A stretch of 64,000 bases of DNA from Rotaria sordida (taxonomy: Eukaryota > Rotifera > Eurotatoria > Philodinida > Philodinidae): assembly GCA_905250125.1 (NCBI GenBank), contig CAJNOL010000346.1, forward strand, positions 91,594 to 155,593, in the 5' to 3' direction. Shown here piece after piece: positions 38,530-50,770 of this stretch. The position numbers were made by a program, and so were the translations under genes. The notes under the pieces are model-generated. The model was not told the DNA's origin. It saw only the letters and a list, made by a program, of their open reading frames with translations, and ran no database searches. The number at the start of each line of letters is the position of its first letter. Positions within the stretch are counted from its first letter, which is position 1.

Positions 38530-41500
38530 GCAATCTATGAGATTTCGACGTTTCAAAATATTTTTACTTTTCAAACTGTTATATAAAAGTAGAGAAATGA
38601 AAACTGGTTCGATCATAATCGAGCAATTTATTGTACTTAAGACCAGATCATAGATGTGGAAAACAATACTGTTTCATTAAGAAAATCCATTTTTAATGAA
38701 AAAGAATTATCAAAAAGGTGAACATATATTATCATGATGAAAAAGCATTTAGAAGATTATTATGAAATTAATTGATTTATTTTCGAAATTTTAATTTAAA
38801 TATAGAGTAGTCGCCAGAAGTTCGACTACCAGACATAAGTAGCGCAAAACCAATTTTTTAGAGAAAGCAATAAATTTTTGAATAGGTCTATTTTATCTTC
38901 TCTCCTTCAATAGTGAACATTCCTGTAGGTACATTACGAGCTTCAAATTAGTGTAACAATTTTTTATTCAAGAAAAAAAAGATTGATTTACTCGAAACGA
39001 TTTAGGAACAACTCAATTTTTTTCCGTTACCTTTTGTTCATTGATTATTGTGTTCTCGCTTTGATATTTATGTAAAACGTTGTTTGAAATTTGAACATTT
39101 ATTCTCTTTTTTTGAAAAAAAATTATAAGCTTAACAATCAACTGGAAAGATGGAACTAAGTTTGTTTTATTTTTCAGATATTTTACAAATGGTGTTAAAA
39201 GACAAGATACAGATCATTAAGTGATTGACTAGGGTCAGTATTATATACCTATTATGGATGATAAATGAATTTGAATTGTTTACAACCGATATACAACCAC
39301 GTTTATTATTATTAACACCAGCTTATTTCTTTCTTTTTCTTTCGAAGCGGAAACAAATACAACTGAGATGAAGAATAATGGAGTAACTTGAGACCGTTGT
39401 TAGAAAGGAAAGTGCACCGAAACATCGCATAGTCGTTTCAACCTTAGCTGCCCTTTAGCATACGTTCACTAGTGTTTTTTTTAACATTGTTTTTCTGTCA
39501 GTATTGCAACGACTTCATACTGCAGTCATTCAACAATGTTACATCTTTCAACTCGTATCTCTTCATCCACTCATTACGTTAGTCAGTACTATTGCCATCA
39601 ATGGTTGTTAACTTCAAATAATTTGATATTCATAAATATCACTACTATTCTTCACAGTTATTTATATTGTATTTTTAAATGATGATCCATGATATTGAGT
39701 TGTTGTTAGTTGATTCTCATGGTTACCATTTACAATAATCGACCTTCCAGGGTTGTTATGTAACAACAAACTAAACAAGTACCTTACCGCCACGGGCAGT
39801 AATAATGTCTATTGAACTACTTCGTAGCTTCAGAATGTATCTGTCGCATATTAAACATAAACTTATATGGGAGAGAGATGAACACAGGAGGAAAATGTAA
39901 AATCTAAATTTATTTTTCTGCCGAGAATTTTGGAGTTTTAACTATGAATGAAAATTTCATGAATTTTTATCTTTGAAATATAGTTCTTAAAATATCTCAT
40001 ATGTACATGAATATCTACAAATTATTTTATCATTTCTAGATTCTTTATTTCAATATAATTTAATTTAAAAATTCTTTCCACTAACGACATCTATCGTCGA
40101 TTGATTAAAATTAATCATTTTAATAAACCAATCAACATACTTTTGGGAAAAAAAAATTATTGTATGGGCAATGTACAGTTGAGTAGTCTTTTTATTTGTA
40201 CGATTTTTCTTTTGAACAAAGTATTTTCATCCATTAATAAATGAGCTTCTAGCTTGTAAAATTTATTTCGATGTTTGATATTACCAGGTAAATAGTTTAA
40301 ATATAATATATATATCTTATCATAGTTTAAACATGTGACAAGTTATAATTTTAATTGAAATTCATTGTTGTATACTTAAAATTGTTCTAAAGTAATTCCA
40401 ATTGAAATCTAAAATAAAATATTTTCATAAACTTTGCTCCCACGAACAATATATATGTTTATATTCTGTTTTTTGTCAACAAAGAATATCGAAGATCAAG
40501 GTTTTTACTATCTAATAATAACAAAAAATATTATGTTCGCAATTTTTTCTTTGATGAAGAATATAGACTGATACGAGTAAGGTGTAAATATCCGTTCTAA
40601 TTTTATCGTCGCATGCAATCAAAAGAAAAGGAAAGGAAAAAAATAAACACTAAAAGTTGGATCAGTTCGCGTCTTTTTCGTACTAAACTGATCTGATCTT
40701 TTGATAGACATTAATTTATGTAACAAACATATGTAATATATTATAAAATGTCCAATCCATTTTACTTTTACTTGGTACACCTACTATTGGAACATATTGG
40801 TTGCTCTATTATATAGCAATTGTTTTATATTTTATCGTACTTTAGAGTGTTTGATGTATTATTCTAGAAAAAAAAATCATGCTGCTATTTTTGAAAATTT
40901 TTTACAAAAAAAAAAAAAGAAAAGAATTTTAAATTAAATGTAAAAAAAGCAAAATTATCATTGTTAATATTTATGGAATTTTGCTATTCATGGTCACGGA
41001 GCTATGTGTGAACCAATGTAAGAATGCAATGCATGCATCAGATAACAAGTCAAATTTTCGAAGCAGTTATTTTGTTACATATATAGATAAATTTTCTTGA
41101 AGAATATTAAGGTATTGAATAGTTTTTTCATACGAACTCAAGTTATTAAGAGTTCTCACCCTTTCCGGAATTTTTGAAGAACGGTTCATTAGAAAAATTC
41201 ACAGATAGATCTTGATAGTTGTCAGAGACTGAAAATTTTCAGATGCTGTTTTCTATTAGATAAATTTTTTTACACGTATTAGACACTATACATTTTGTCC
41301 TTCGATTAAAAACAACAAAATATCGAAGATACCCTGAAGAAACGCGTGTGTTTTTTTTGAATAGAGATTTTTTTTTTGTAAAAGCTACCAAAAATCAGTA
41401 GAACAATATTTTTTGAAACAAATACCTATTTCAAATAGTATACAATATAGTTTTAGCTCGATTAGACACTATGCGAGAGCAAAACAAGAAAAAATGTATG

Positions 41501-41783
41501 TTTTCGTAATATAAATCTGATTTTTAGGTTCCAAAATGTACTCAATCGATGGATATTATTTGAAATTATACCATTGCGCTACCAAAAAACGAAAATTTTG
41601 AGAAGAAAATTGTGCGCGAACTTTTAATTATATTCATAAGAAATTATTTGTCTAGAGAAACGTAGTTTGAAAAGAAAAATAAAAAGACACTTTAATGATT
41701 GAAATTTAAAAAGATGTTGTATATTTATAGATTAGTTGTATATAAACATCGTTGTTTTTATTATATTATATCTCATTTAGACG
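38530..41783. other. Intergenic region upstream of SMC6, no supported gene
   Basis: A 3.25-kb A+T-rich stretch between the MITE and the SMC6 start. I see no exon-like frame longer than about 50 codons, no RNA gene and no clear long inverted repeat. An acceptor-like TTTAG lies 3 nt before the SMC6 ATG, so either a 5' leader exon lies in this region or the transcript is trans-spliced. Confidence 0.5.
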
Positions 41784-44700
41784 ATGAGTAATTCAAAACG
41801 ACCTCATCAATCAAAGTTCGATTTGAATAATAATGACATTATTGCAAGTACATCGACACAAACTAAAAAAAAGAAATTAATAATAAATTCAAATGAAAAA
41901 CGATTACATACAATTGGTCAAATTAAAGAACTTCGTATGCTTAATTTTATGTGTCATAAAAATTTTTCTATTGAATTTCATTCAACACCTATGCAAATTA
42001 TAACTGGTGCTAATGGTTCAGGTAAAATATATATGAATAATTTATTTAGGATTTTTGTTGAAAAAAATAAAACATTCATATTTTTTTAAAGGAAAATCAA
42101 CAATAGCAAATGCAATTTGTCTTTGTTTGGGTGCTCAAGCAAGAACAACAGGTCGAACATCAAATGTTCAATCATTTATTCGACAAGGCGAAAGGTAAAT
42201 AAATATTTTCTATTTAATATATATACAGGGTCGGAAAGAATATTATTCAAGGGGGGTAACGATNNNNNNNNNNNNNNNNNNNNNNNNNNNNNNNNNNNNN
42301 NNNNNNNNNNNNNNNNNNNNNNNNNNNNNNNNNNNNNNNNNNNNNNNNNNNNNNNNNNNNNNNTATATATATATATATATATACATATGTATATATTTTT
42401 TATATATATTTAGATTTGCCGAATTATCAATTACATTAGCAAATGAAGGACCAGAAGCATATAAACCTGAACTTTATGGAAAAGAAATTCATATTATACG
42501 AAAAATTGGTGCTAGACAATCAGGTTATAAAATTTTAGGTAAATATTTTTTTTTTCGAATAATTAATATTAATAAATAAAATTATATATAAATATATATA
42601 TATATATAGGAGATAATCATAAAGTAATAAGTACACGTAAAGAAACAATAGCTGAAATAAATCAAGCATTATCAATATCACCAGAAAATCCATTATGTGT
42701 TTTACATCAAGAAGTTGCTAAAACATTTTTATTACAAAGTGATACACAAAAGAAATATCAAGTGAGTTATTTATAGAAATCTAATTGATCGAATATATGA
42801 CATTTATTCAACACAATGAATTGAGACAATCATTTGAATCAATGTAAAACTTTTTAAATCCATTAGTTTCATAGTCGATCGGTATTTATTAACCCTTTCC
42901 TCAGAATAAAAGATCAACCATAAGAAAAATTTCACAATGCGTAATAGAAAAGTATGTGTATCTCATTCCATAAATAATAACAATCACATCCATTACAAAG
43001 GAAAAAAAAATGACGTTATATGTATATTACGTTGTTATAAATAGTCATGTGATACATAGGAAAAACACGGATCAACTAATCATACGTATTAATAAGACAA
43101 AAGAACACTAGTATTTTTAGATAATAGAAACTATACTTGATGTAATATCAAATCATGTTAGTACGAGTTGATTTACTTTCTAAGTAAAAAAACGTTCAAA
43201 AAGAAGGAAAAAAAACTCATTACTTTTGACTGGTTCTGATTAGCTCAATATTGAAGAAGTTTTACTGTTGTAGTCAATAGAACAATTTATAAATAAAAAA
43301 AAGCTTGTTAAATGTGAAACTTAGATGTGTTGTTTAGCCCTATTATAATAGTATGAAATACGTAGTATAAAAAATCTCTCGCAGCAGATTATACTTTGTT
43401 GATTTTCATTTTTGTATTCAATGCTTGTAAATTTGACATTTAGTATTCTAATCATGGATTTAATTGGCAGATAAACTTCTTGTATATATTCATTATATCT
43501 ACAGCACATCTCAATGCATTATTATATATCTTAATAAGCTCGAGAAACACTGCTATTGATTATTTCCTAAAGTTATAACTTGATCATTTCACGATTTTTT
43601 TATGTTGACCATATGGCGATTGTGGCATATCAATGCATCACTGTCCATCATTCTTAACATCTTGAATATAAATTTTTATCTACACAAAAATAAAAAATTG
43701 GATATAAATATATTTCAGCCATTCAGATTTCGACGACGTCTTGATACTATATGATGTTCTAAGAAAAATTCTAAACTAATTTGAATTTCTACAGGATGCG
43801 TAAAAATATTATTCCAGAAGGGTAATACTATGATATCAAATAGCATTCACAACAAATTTTATACTAAATTAAAGTGCATCAAGAATGGGATTTATCGATG
43901 TTAAATAGTAAAGAGTATGACAATTTTTTTTAGTGTCGAATTCAGGAAACACCTGATCCGAAAATATTGGAACAATAATCAAAAATAAGCTGGAAACAAG
44001 ATGCTATCGGAGATGGAGTACAATCGTTATGATGAAGAAACTTTGAAAAACATGGAAACAAACATTGACTTATTTGAAACTATATCATGTTCGTATCCGT
44101 CTCATCTTCGTACTATAAAGAAAGCTAACGATCATTATATTGATTATTGATCATATTCAATGAAACCTTAAGAGATAAAATGTATATTGTGATATTTCTC
44201 ATTTTAAACGAGCTATCTCACGAAAGTAATTTTTCAATGTCAATATGATGTAAAATTCTAGAAATTTCCTGAATTCGACACTAAAAAAGTTGTCATACCC
44301 TTTACTATTTAGTATCAATAAATCCCATTTTCGACGCACTTCAATTTAGTATAAAATTTATTATGGATGCTATTGGAAATCATGACACTACTCTCCTGGA
44401 AAAATATTTTTACATACTCTGGTCTATAATGTGCATTTTTTGAAAGCTTCATATCGCGAAGAGACTTTGTTCAAAACTTCTAAATTTTTTTATGGAAGCT
44501 AGTCTAGTTTATTGATCTATATATGCAAAGTTTCTGATCAAAATTCGATAATTCAGTCAAATCTTAATAGGAGCCCAAATTCTTTTAGAGTTTTTATTAG
44601 AACACTATATAGAATTTATAGACACAAAAAAAAAAAATAATTGAAATCGAAAAGAAATATCTGAAGAAGTTCTCTCGTAAGTCTTGTTGTTAATACCGTT

Positions 44701-47700
44701 GAGCACATTTTTCCATCGCTTAGGAATTATGAGAAAAGAGTCTGTCGCCTTTTGTCATCGGTAGTTAAGGTCTGTAATTAGCAGGGAGGAGTTTCAAAAC
44801 TTTGACGTAAAACTTACACTCACTATTTTCTTCGAAAATATATGTGAATTCCACAAAAAAAAGACTGAGATAACTACCCTTTGCTGTTTTTAAATATCAA
44901 GACTATTTAAAGGGAAACGTTGATTCATTGTTTTTCGTATTATCATTATGCAGTGTATAACTATTACGAATAAAAATTCAACTTTTTATAATAATGTATT
45001 TCATTCTTTTTTTTTTTTTTGTTTTTAATTTCTAGTTCTATATGAAAGTATCTCAATTAGATCAAATAAAACAAGCTTTTGAAGGAGCTGTATATATTGT
45101 TCAATCGATTAATCAACGAATAAACAATATGAAAGATGTAAAAATTTTTATGATTGAAATAAATTTGAATTTAATAATTAAGAATTGTTTTTGTTTTTGT
45201 TTTCTAGAGACATATGGATATGCTTCGAGCAATTGAACCATTAGAACGAGATAAGAAAAAAATTGAAATTCGACGTGATCAAGCAGAAAAAAAACATGAA
45301 TTAGAAATAGAACTTAATGTAGCTCGTAATACTGAAGCACAACAAGTAGAGAATTTAATGATATAAATTTAAAAATAATTGTTTTTTTTTGTTCTAATTT
45401 AGGAATTAATTACTGTAAAAAATGAATTAGATCAAACACAAAAAAGTAAAGATATGATTGAAGCAAAAATGACTGAAACAATAGTAAGAAAAATACATAT
45501 ATATAAATAATTTCTTTTGTATATTTTATTTAATTATATATTTTTTCTTAGAATCAAATTCATGATATTGATCAACGAATAGAACATCTTCTAAACGAAA
45601 AATCTGATATAGAAAAAGATTTACTTGGTCCAAATGGTTTACGTGAATTAAATTATCAATTTTCAAAAGAAAAAAAAGAAATTGAACTTATGATTTATCG
45701 TCTTTCACGTGAATGTGAAAAATATCATCAAACATTAAAAGAAATTGAACAAGAACGAGATAGTTTACAAAAACAGATTGTATGTTATTTCATATTAAAC
45801 AAAAACAAAATTTTTTTTTCAGAATATGTTCGGGTTGTTGTGAAAAAGCTATGGTGAAATTTTTAGATCGACATCATGACATTTGAGAGAGATATTGGTT
45901 AAACAAGGATTAAAAATAGCGAATTTGATAATCCAAATTTCTTAGTTCAGATCCATGTGATGTATTTAAGCTTTTTTTTGTTTGAAAGAACATGTCAGGA
46001 TGCAGGACACCTCAGAGTCCTTTCTTTAAATTCTTACTTTTTAATCGGAAAGAAGGAATCACAAGTTCAACGATTCAAAAAGCTTCTAAAAACTGGTGCT
46101 GTTTCTATAGAGATGTTTTCTTATATCATTATAAAAAAGCTTATTTTAAAAAAAAAAGGACTCTGTGGTCCTCTGCGTCTTGATGTACTCTTTCCAACAA
46201 AAAAAATTTAAATACATCACATGAACCTGAACTGAGAAATTTGGATTGTGCGTTCGACATATCATGAACTTCAAAAAAAACTAAAAAGATTTTCCGTTTT
46301 TTTTCAAAAATGGTTTATTTTTCGAATAGAGGATGACGAAAGTCTTGAAAATTTTTTGGAAAAAAATGAGGTACCAAGTGAAAATTTTTGTCATTTATGA
46401 GAGATCATATCAAGCACTATTTTTTCGTGCATTTTTCTTATTTTCGATCATTCGGATGAAAAGTGACTTTTTTTGAGAGAGTCTTAAACAGAATAGTTTG
46501 TTGTGAAAATTTCGAGTCTTTTAATTAGCTTCTATCTTGAAATAAGAACATCGAATCTACTAGTGTATATGAACAATATATTTCTATAAATCTCATTATA
46601 CATTTTATTATCAAATAGAAGAAATTCGATTTAGGGTTAATCCATTAGAACTATAGTTCTCTTTTAGTACATTTAATATATAAGTATATGTTACTAATAG
46701 ATAAATTCACTAGATTAATTAAATCTTTCGGTAGTCTCTCTATTAAAACAGAAAATTTTCTTTTTTCAAGGATGAATTCGAAAATCTACGTCAACAATCT
46801 GATCACAATGAACAAGAACGTCAAAAACTTAATCAAGAAATTCAAGATCATCAACGACAAAAACTTGAATGCGATAAACTAACGACATCATTTATTGATG
46901 ATATTACTATTAATAATAATAATATTCATACTAAACAATCAACAATTGATTGTATAAAACATGAATTACAACAAAAACAACATGAAATTGATGAATTAAA
47001 AAAAATTGAAAAAGATAAAACAAGTGTTTATGGTACATGGATATTCGATTGTTTAAAAGCAATTGAAAATAATAATAGATTTCATAAAAAACCTATTGGA
47101 CCCATTGGTCGTTATATAAATTGTATAGAACCACGTTGGTCATATGCTGTTGAAAAACATTTAGCTCCTATTATGTCATCATTTATTTGTACAGATGTTC
47201 ATGATGAACGTATTTTACTTGAATTATTTGCACAATATTCACGTGGTTATCGTCCAACAATATTTGTAATGAAATATCCTCAAAAAGTTCATAATATATC
47301 TGGTACATTAGACCGTATAAAACGTGCTAATCTTTTATCGATTTATCAAGTTTTAAAAATTGATAATATAACTGTTGAATGTGCATTAATTGATTTTAAA
47401 CAGATTGAAGCAACAATTCTACTTGAAGATTTAGAACATGCAAAACGTATTCGACAAAGTGGTATATTACGTTGGGAAAGAATTAATAAAAAAGTTAAAC
47501 AAGTTGTTGAAGCATGGACATATGATGGTTCAAATATTAAATTAGATAAAGCATTTAGAATTTATACAAACGACAAACAACCAGCACGTTATTTTACATC
47601 AAATAATACACAATCATTAACAATAAATGAATTAAATATAGAAATAACACGTTTAAATGAACAAATTAAACAAATGAATTTATCAATGAATGAATTAAAA

Positions 47701-50700
47701 ACAATTCGACAAACAACAAAAAATGATTTAGATAAAATGAAAAATATGAGTAATGAAAATCAAAAGAAAATCGATGAATTAAATAAAGTAATTTATTAAT
47801 TTTAAATTTTAAATTTTTATTAATGAAAACATATCATAAATAATAGATGAACTACTGTCTCAGAGAGAGAGGAAGGTATTGAAAAATGAAATCATCTTTT
47901 CTTATAATGTTTACTCACACTTTCATTCCCGATTGTTTGAATATATGATATCAAGGAATTATTTGATAATTTCACTATTTTTCTGAAACACGATCTAAAG
48001 GGAGTGTTCAAATATATAGGGTAGAAATTTGCACTCTCTCATCACAGACCGTGACAGACGACCTCCGAGACCATGATAGACTCTCCCAAAATAGACCGAA
48101 TAAAATAATTTTCATGTGATTCACATTTTAATTTCACAGAGATTGTGCCAACAGCTTTTTTTCTTTGATTATGAAGAAAAATACATCGATTTTAAGCTGT
48201 ATTTCTTTTAGTAGAACTCTTCGAATATCTAAAACTCTGATATAATCATGTATCTCTTGAAAAGATTTTTGCTTTTTCAGTTGAATACAATAAGATTATT
48301 TATAATCGACTCTATAAGACAGCTATGTATTTCCATACATTATATTCAAATATAGAAAGTTTAAATTCTTGAATAGAGATCATATTTTACGAGGGCGATA
48401 TTTCCAATTATTCAATCGCTTCTCTCTTGAGACTATTGCCATTCTGTCGATCATGATGAATAGTAAAAGTCTATTTTGATTTGGCTTTCTAAATCTTTGC
48501 ACTGTTGAGTTATGAACATAGAATCTGAATGATCGAATTTCAAACTAAAATTTTGTTCATAGATACACATTATAGTTACTATAAACAGCCCAGATTTAGA
48601 GCTAGAATGAACGTATCTTTGCTATGGTATTGATATTTTAAAGAAACATCTATTTTGAACCGTGTTTCAAAAGGTGAACGTTTCTATGACAAGCTAATAT
48701 TTTCATACGAATACGTATATTCTAACTCGAACTTTGAAAGAGTACAAGGTCTATCTAAGGGCAAAACTTTAGCTCAAAATTTGATCATCCAGGTTCTATG
48801 TTGATAACTCAACAAGCGAAGATCGAAAAACCAAATCACAACATACTTTTTTCACTACCCATTATAACCGATCGAATGGTAATAGCCTCAAGCGAAAAGT
48901 GATTAGACAATTGGGAATATTTCCTCATTAGTTTTTTAATAATTCGATATGAAGAAGATCACATTATGTCAAAGATAATACTAATTGGACCGTAAAGAAA
49001 CCTAGTAAATCCTCAATTTAAGATGTCGTGTGCTATTTAGAATTTTCCTTTATTATATCTTTTGAATTCATCAAACAAGAAAATTCAATGATGATTTATC
49101 TCATAATACTTTCTTTGTTCTTTTTTTTAGCAACTTGAACTTTTAAATTCTACAATGCCAATTGCATATGCTTATTCATTCGATGAATTACAAGAAAAAT
49201 TAAAGGATTGTAATATGCTTTATACAACAACAACTCAAAAATTTGAAGAAACAAAAGAAAATAAAGATATTAAACATCAACATTTTGCTGATGTTACACA
49301 AAAATATGAAAATATAATTAAAAAAATCGAATCAAAAAATGATGAATATACAGTTCTAACAGAAAAAATTAATAATGAACAATTAGAGCGTCAACAAGTT
49401 CAACAACAAATACCAAAATTAGTAAAAAAATGTTCACAATTTAATGAAGATATTCAAAGATGTCAAGAAAAATTAACTGAATTAACAAAAAAAAAACCTA
49501 AAGTAAAATAATATAAGATTTCATTAGATATCCACTATCCATTTCGAAATATAATGTATTACACTGTTGTTTGAATAACTTTTGATAGGAACATCACTCA
49601 TGGAATTTCGATGTTCCCTGAAGTCTTCTCTCTTGAATGATGAAAATCGCAGGTCTCTATGATGTTCCTATCAAAAGTTATTCAAAAAACAGTAGAACAC
49701 ATCATATTTTGAAACAGGTAGTATATCTCTATTTTATTTATTAGAAATCAAAAACATCTAAAACAACTAATCGTTCTGTTCATGATATCCAACAAGAACT
49801 TGATGCAATAAATAATTTTCTTAAATCAAATGAAGATACGTTAGTAGAGTTTTTTTGGTTTTGTTTTTTTATAACCTTTATTCTTTCCGATATTAGTATT
49901 GAAAAACGTCGACAAATTATTGATGAATTTAAAGCAAAACGAGATGCTGCACAAGAATTTAAAAAAATTTATGAACGATGTTATCGACAAGTTCAAGTAA
50001 AATTTTCTTCTTAATAATAAAAAAGACACAACTAACATTTACTCTTTTTTTTTTTGTTTTCGTTTCAAGAATCTTGAAAAATTTGTTAATAAACGTAAAG
50101 AACGTTTTGGTCAAATAGCTGATCAACAGCAATATTTACTTCGACATAAATTTAAAGATTTAATGAAAAAATATCGATTTGATGATTGTGATATTAAAAT
50201 TGATCATAAAAAAGAAGAACTTGAAATTATCGTAAATTAAAATAAAAAACATAAAAAAAGAAATATAATTTTATTTACTATTTTATTAGATTAAAAAAAA
50301 TCAACGTAGTGTTGCTTCATTATCCGGTGGTGAACGATCCATATCAACATTTTGTTTTTTAGTTGCTCTTTGGGGTTCTATTTATCAACCATTCCGATTA
50401 CTTGATGAAATTGATATTTATATGGTAAATATAGGGTTTCTTTTTACTATTTAGATTTCAAATGAAAATTTCCCGACCTATATGTCAGTCGGGTCCAGAT
50501 CTGTCAGACTCTAGTTTGTTCGGTTATCAATAAATGATAGTTCTTGAAGCTGTCCTATCAGAGTTAAAATCTTTTATTAAAATAATGTTTGTTTTATTTT
50601 AGGACAATGAAAAACGAAATTCATCTCTTGAACATCTATATGAAAATACTCAATATTATTCATCATCTCAACATATAATATTTACTCCACAAGCAATTGA

Positions 50701-50770
50701 TCCTCAAGTATGGAACCCATTGAATGTGCCTGTTTTTTGGATGCCAACACCAAAACGTTCATTACAATGA
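41784..50770 (+). CDS. SMC6: SMC6, structural maintenance of chromosomes protein 6
   Basis: Fifteen exons: 41784-42021, 42092-42194, 42414-42538, 42610-42761, 45036-45137, 45208-45345, 45403-45483, 45552-45779, 46771-47787, 49131-49502, 49745-49839, 49897-49996, 50070-50231, 50290-50424, 50603-50770. All phases agree; 1071 residues, close to human SMC6 (about 1090). Walker A GANGSGKS is at 75-82 and is split by intron 1. RNFMCHK-type family block (LNFMCHKNF) precedes it. An SMC6-like STRKE...VLHQE motif lies in exon 4, followed by long coiled coil and a hinge at about 497-640 (GPIGRYI...). Signature LSGGERS is at about 982-988 and Walker [12 protein letters not shown] carries Asp1010/Glu1011. 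SMC6 pairs with SMC5 in the SMC5/6 complex for homologous recombination and replication-fork stability in the nucleus. AATAAA lies at 50932-50937. Introns 4, 8, 9 and 10 contain inverted repeats; intron 2 has an assembly gap. Confidence 0.95.
42264..42363. other. Assembly gap (100 N) in SMC6 intron 2
   Basis: Exactly 100 Ns, the usual placeholder for a gap of unknown size. It is bordered on the right by a (TA)n run and on the left by TA-rich sequence followed by CAGGGTCGGAAAGAAT and a poly-G-like GGGGGG. This could be the end of an inserted transposable element. Confidence 0.95.
43801..44412. repeat. Long inverted repeat in SMC6 intron 4
   Basis: Arms of about 147 bp (about 43801-43947 and 44266-44412) are strongly complementary. 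Paired blocks are TAAAAATATTATTCCAG with TGGAAAAATATTTTTA, TTTTATACTAAATTAAAGTG with ACTTCAATTTAGTATAAAAT, AATGGGATTTAT with ATAAATCCCATT, and TTAGTGTCGAATTCAGG with CCTGAATTCGACACTAA. The loop is about 320 nt. Confidence 0.85.
44440..44675. repeat. Dispersed repeat copy in SMC6 intron 4
   Basis: Similar in the same orientation to 25604-25950 in the AKAP2-like gene. It lies directly outside the right arm of the 43801-44412 inverted repeat. Confidence 0.7.
45931..46243. repeat. Inverted repeat in SMC6 intron 8
   Basis: The left arm (about 45931-46027) and right arm (about 46150-46243) pair. Examples are CCAAATTTCTTAGTTCAG with CTGAACTGAGAAATTTGG, CATGTGATGTATTTAA with TTAAATACATCACATG, and CAGAGTCCTTT with the AAAGGACTCTG side. 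The open frames at 45957-46211 lie inside this repeat and are not genes. Confidence 0.85.
48398..48923. repeat. Inverted repeat in SMC6 intron 9
   Basis: The left arm (about 48398-48547) and right arm (about 48777-48923) pair. Examples are ATATTTCCAATTATTCAATC with the GATTAGACAATTGGGAATAT side, GTTGAGTTATGAACATAGAA with the TTCTATGTTGATAACTCAAC side, and GACTATTGCCATTC with GAATGGTAATAGCC (partial). Confidence 0.8.
49571..49686. repeat. Short, tight inverted repeat in SMC6 intron 10
   Basis: The left arm (about 49571-49596: TTGAATAACTTTTGATAGGA) is almost perfectly complementary to the right arm (about 49661-49686: TCCTATCAAAAGTTATTCAA). The intron is only 242 nt, so this hairpin is most of it. 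Sequence 49624-49690 is shared with the foldback at 32088-32762. Confidence 0.85.

Noticed and set aside
37801-38616. Open frames over the GATTTTTT region, including Phe/Leu/Ile-rich and Lys/Asn/Gln-rich translations
   Set aside because: They are translations of the MITE minisatellite on both strands and have no exon-like codon use.
45957-46211. Two overlapping plus-strand open frames in SMC6 intron 8
   Set aside because: They fall within an inverted repeat inside a well-supported intron.
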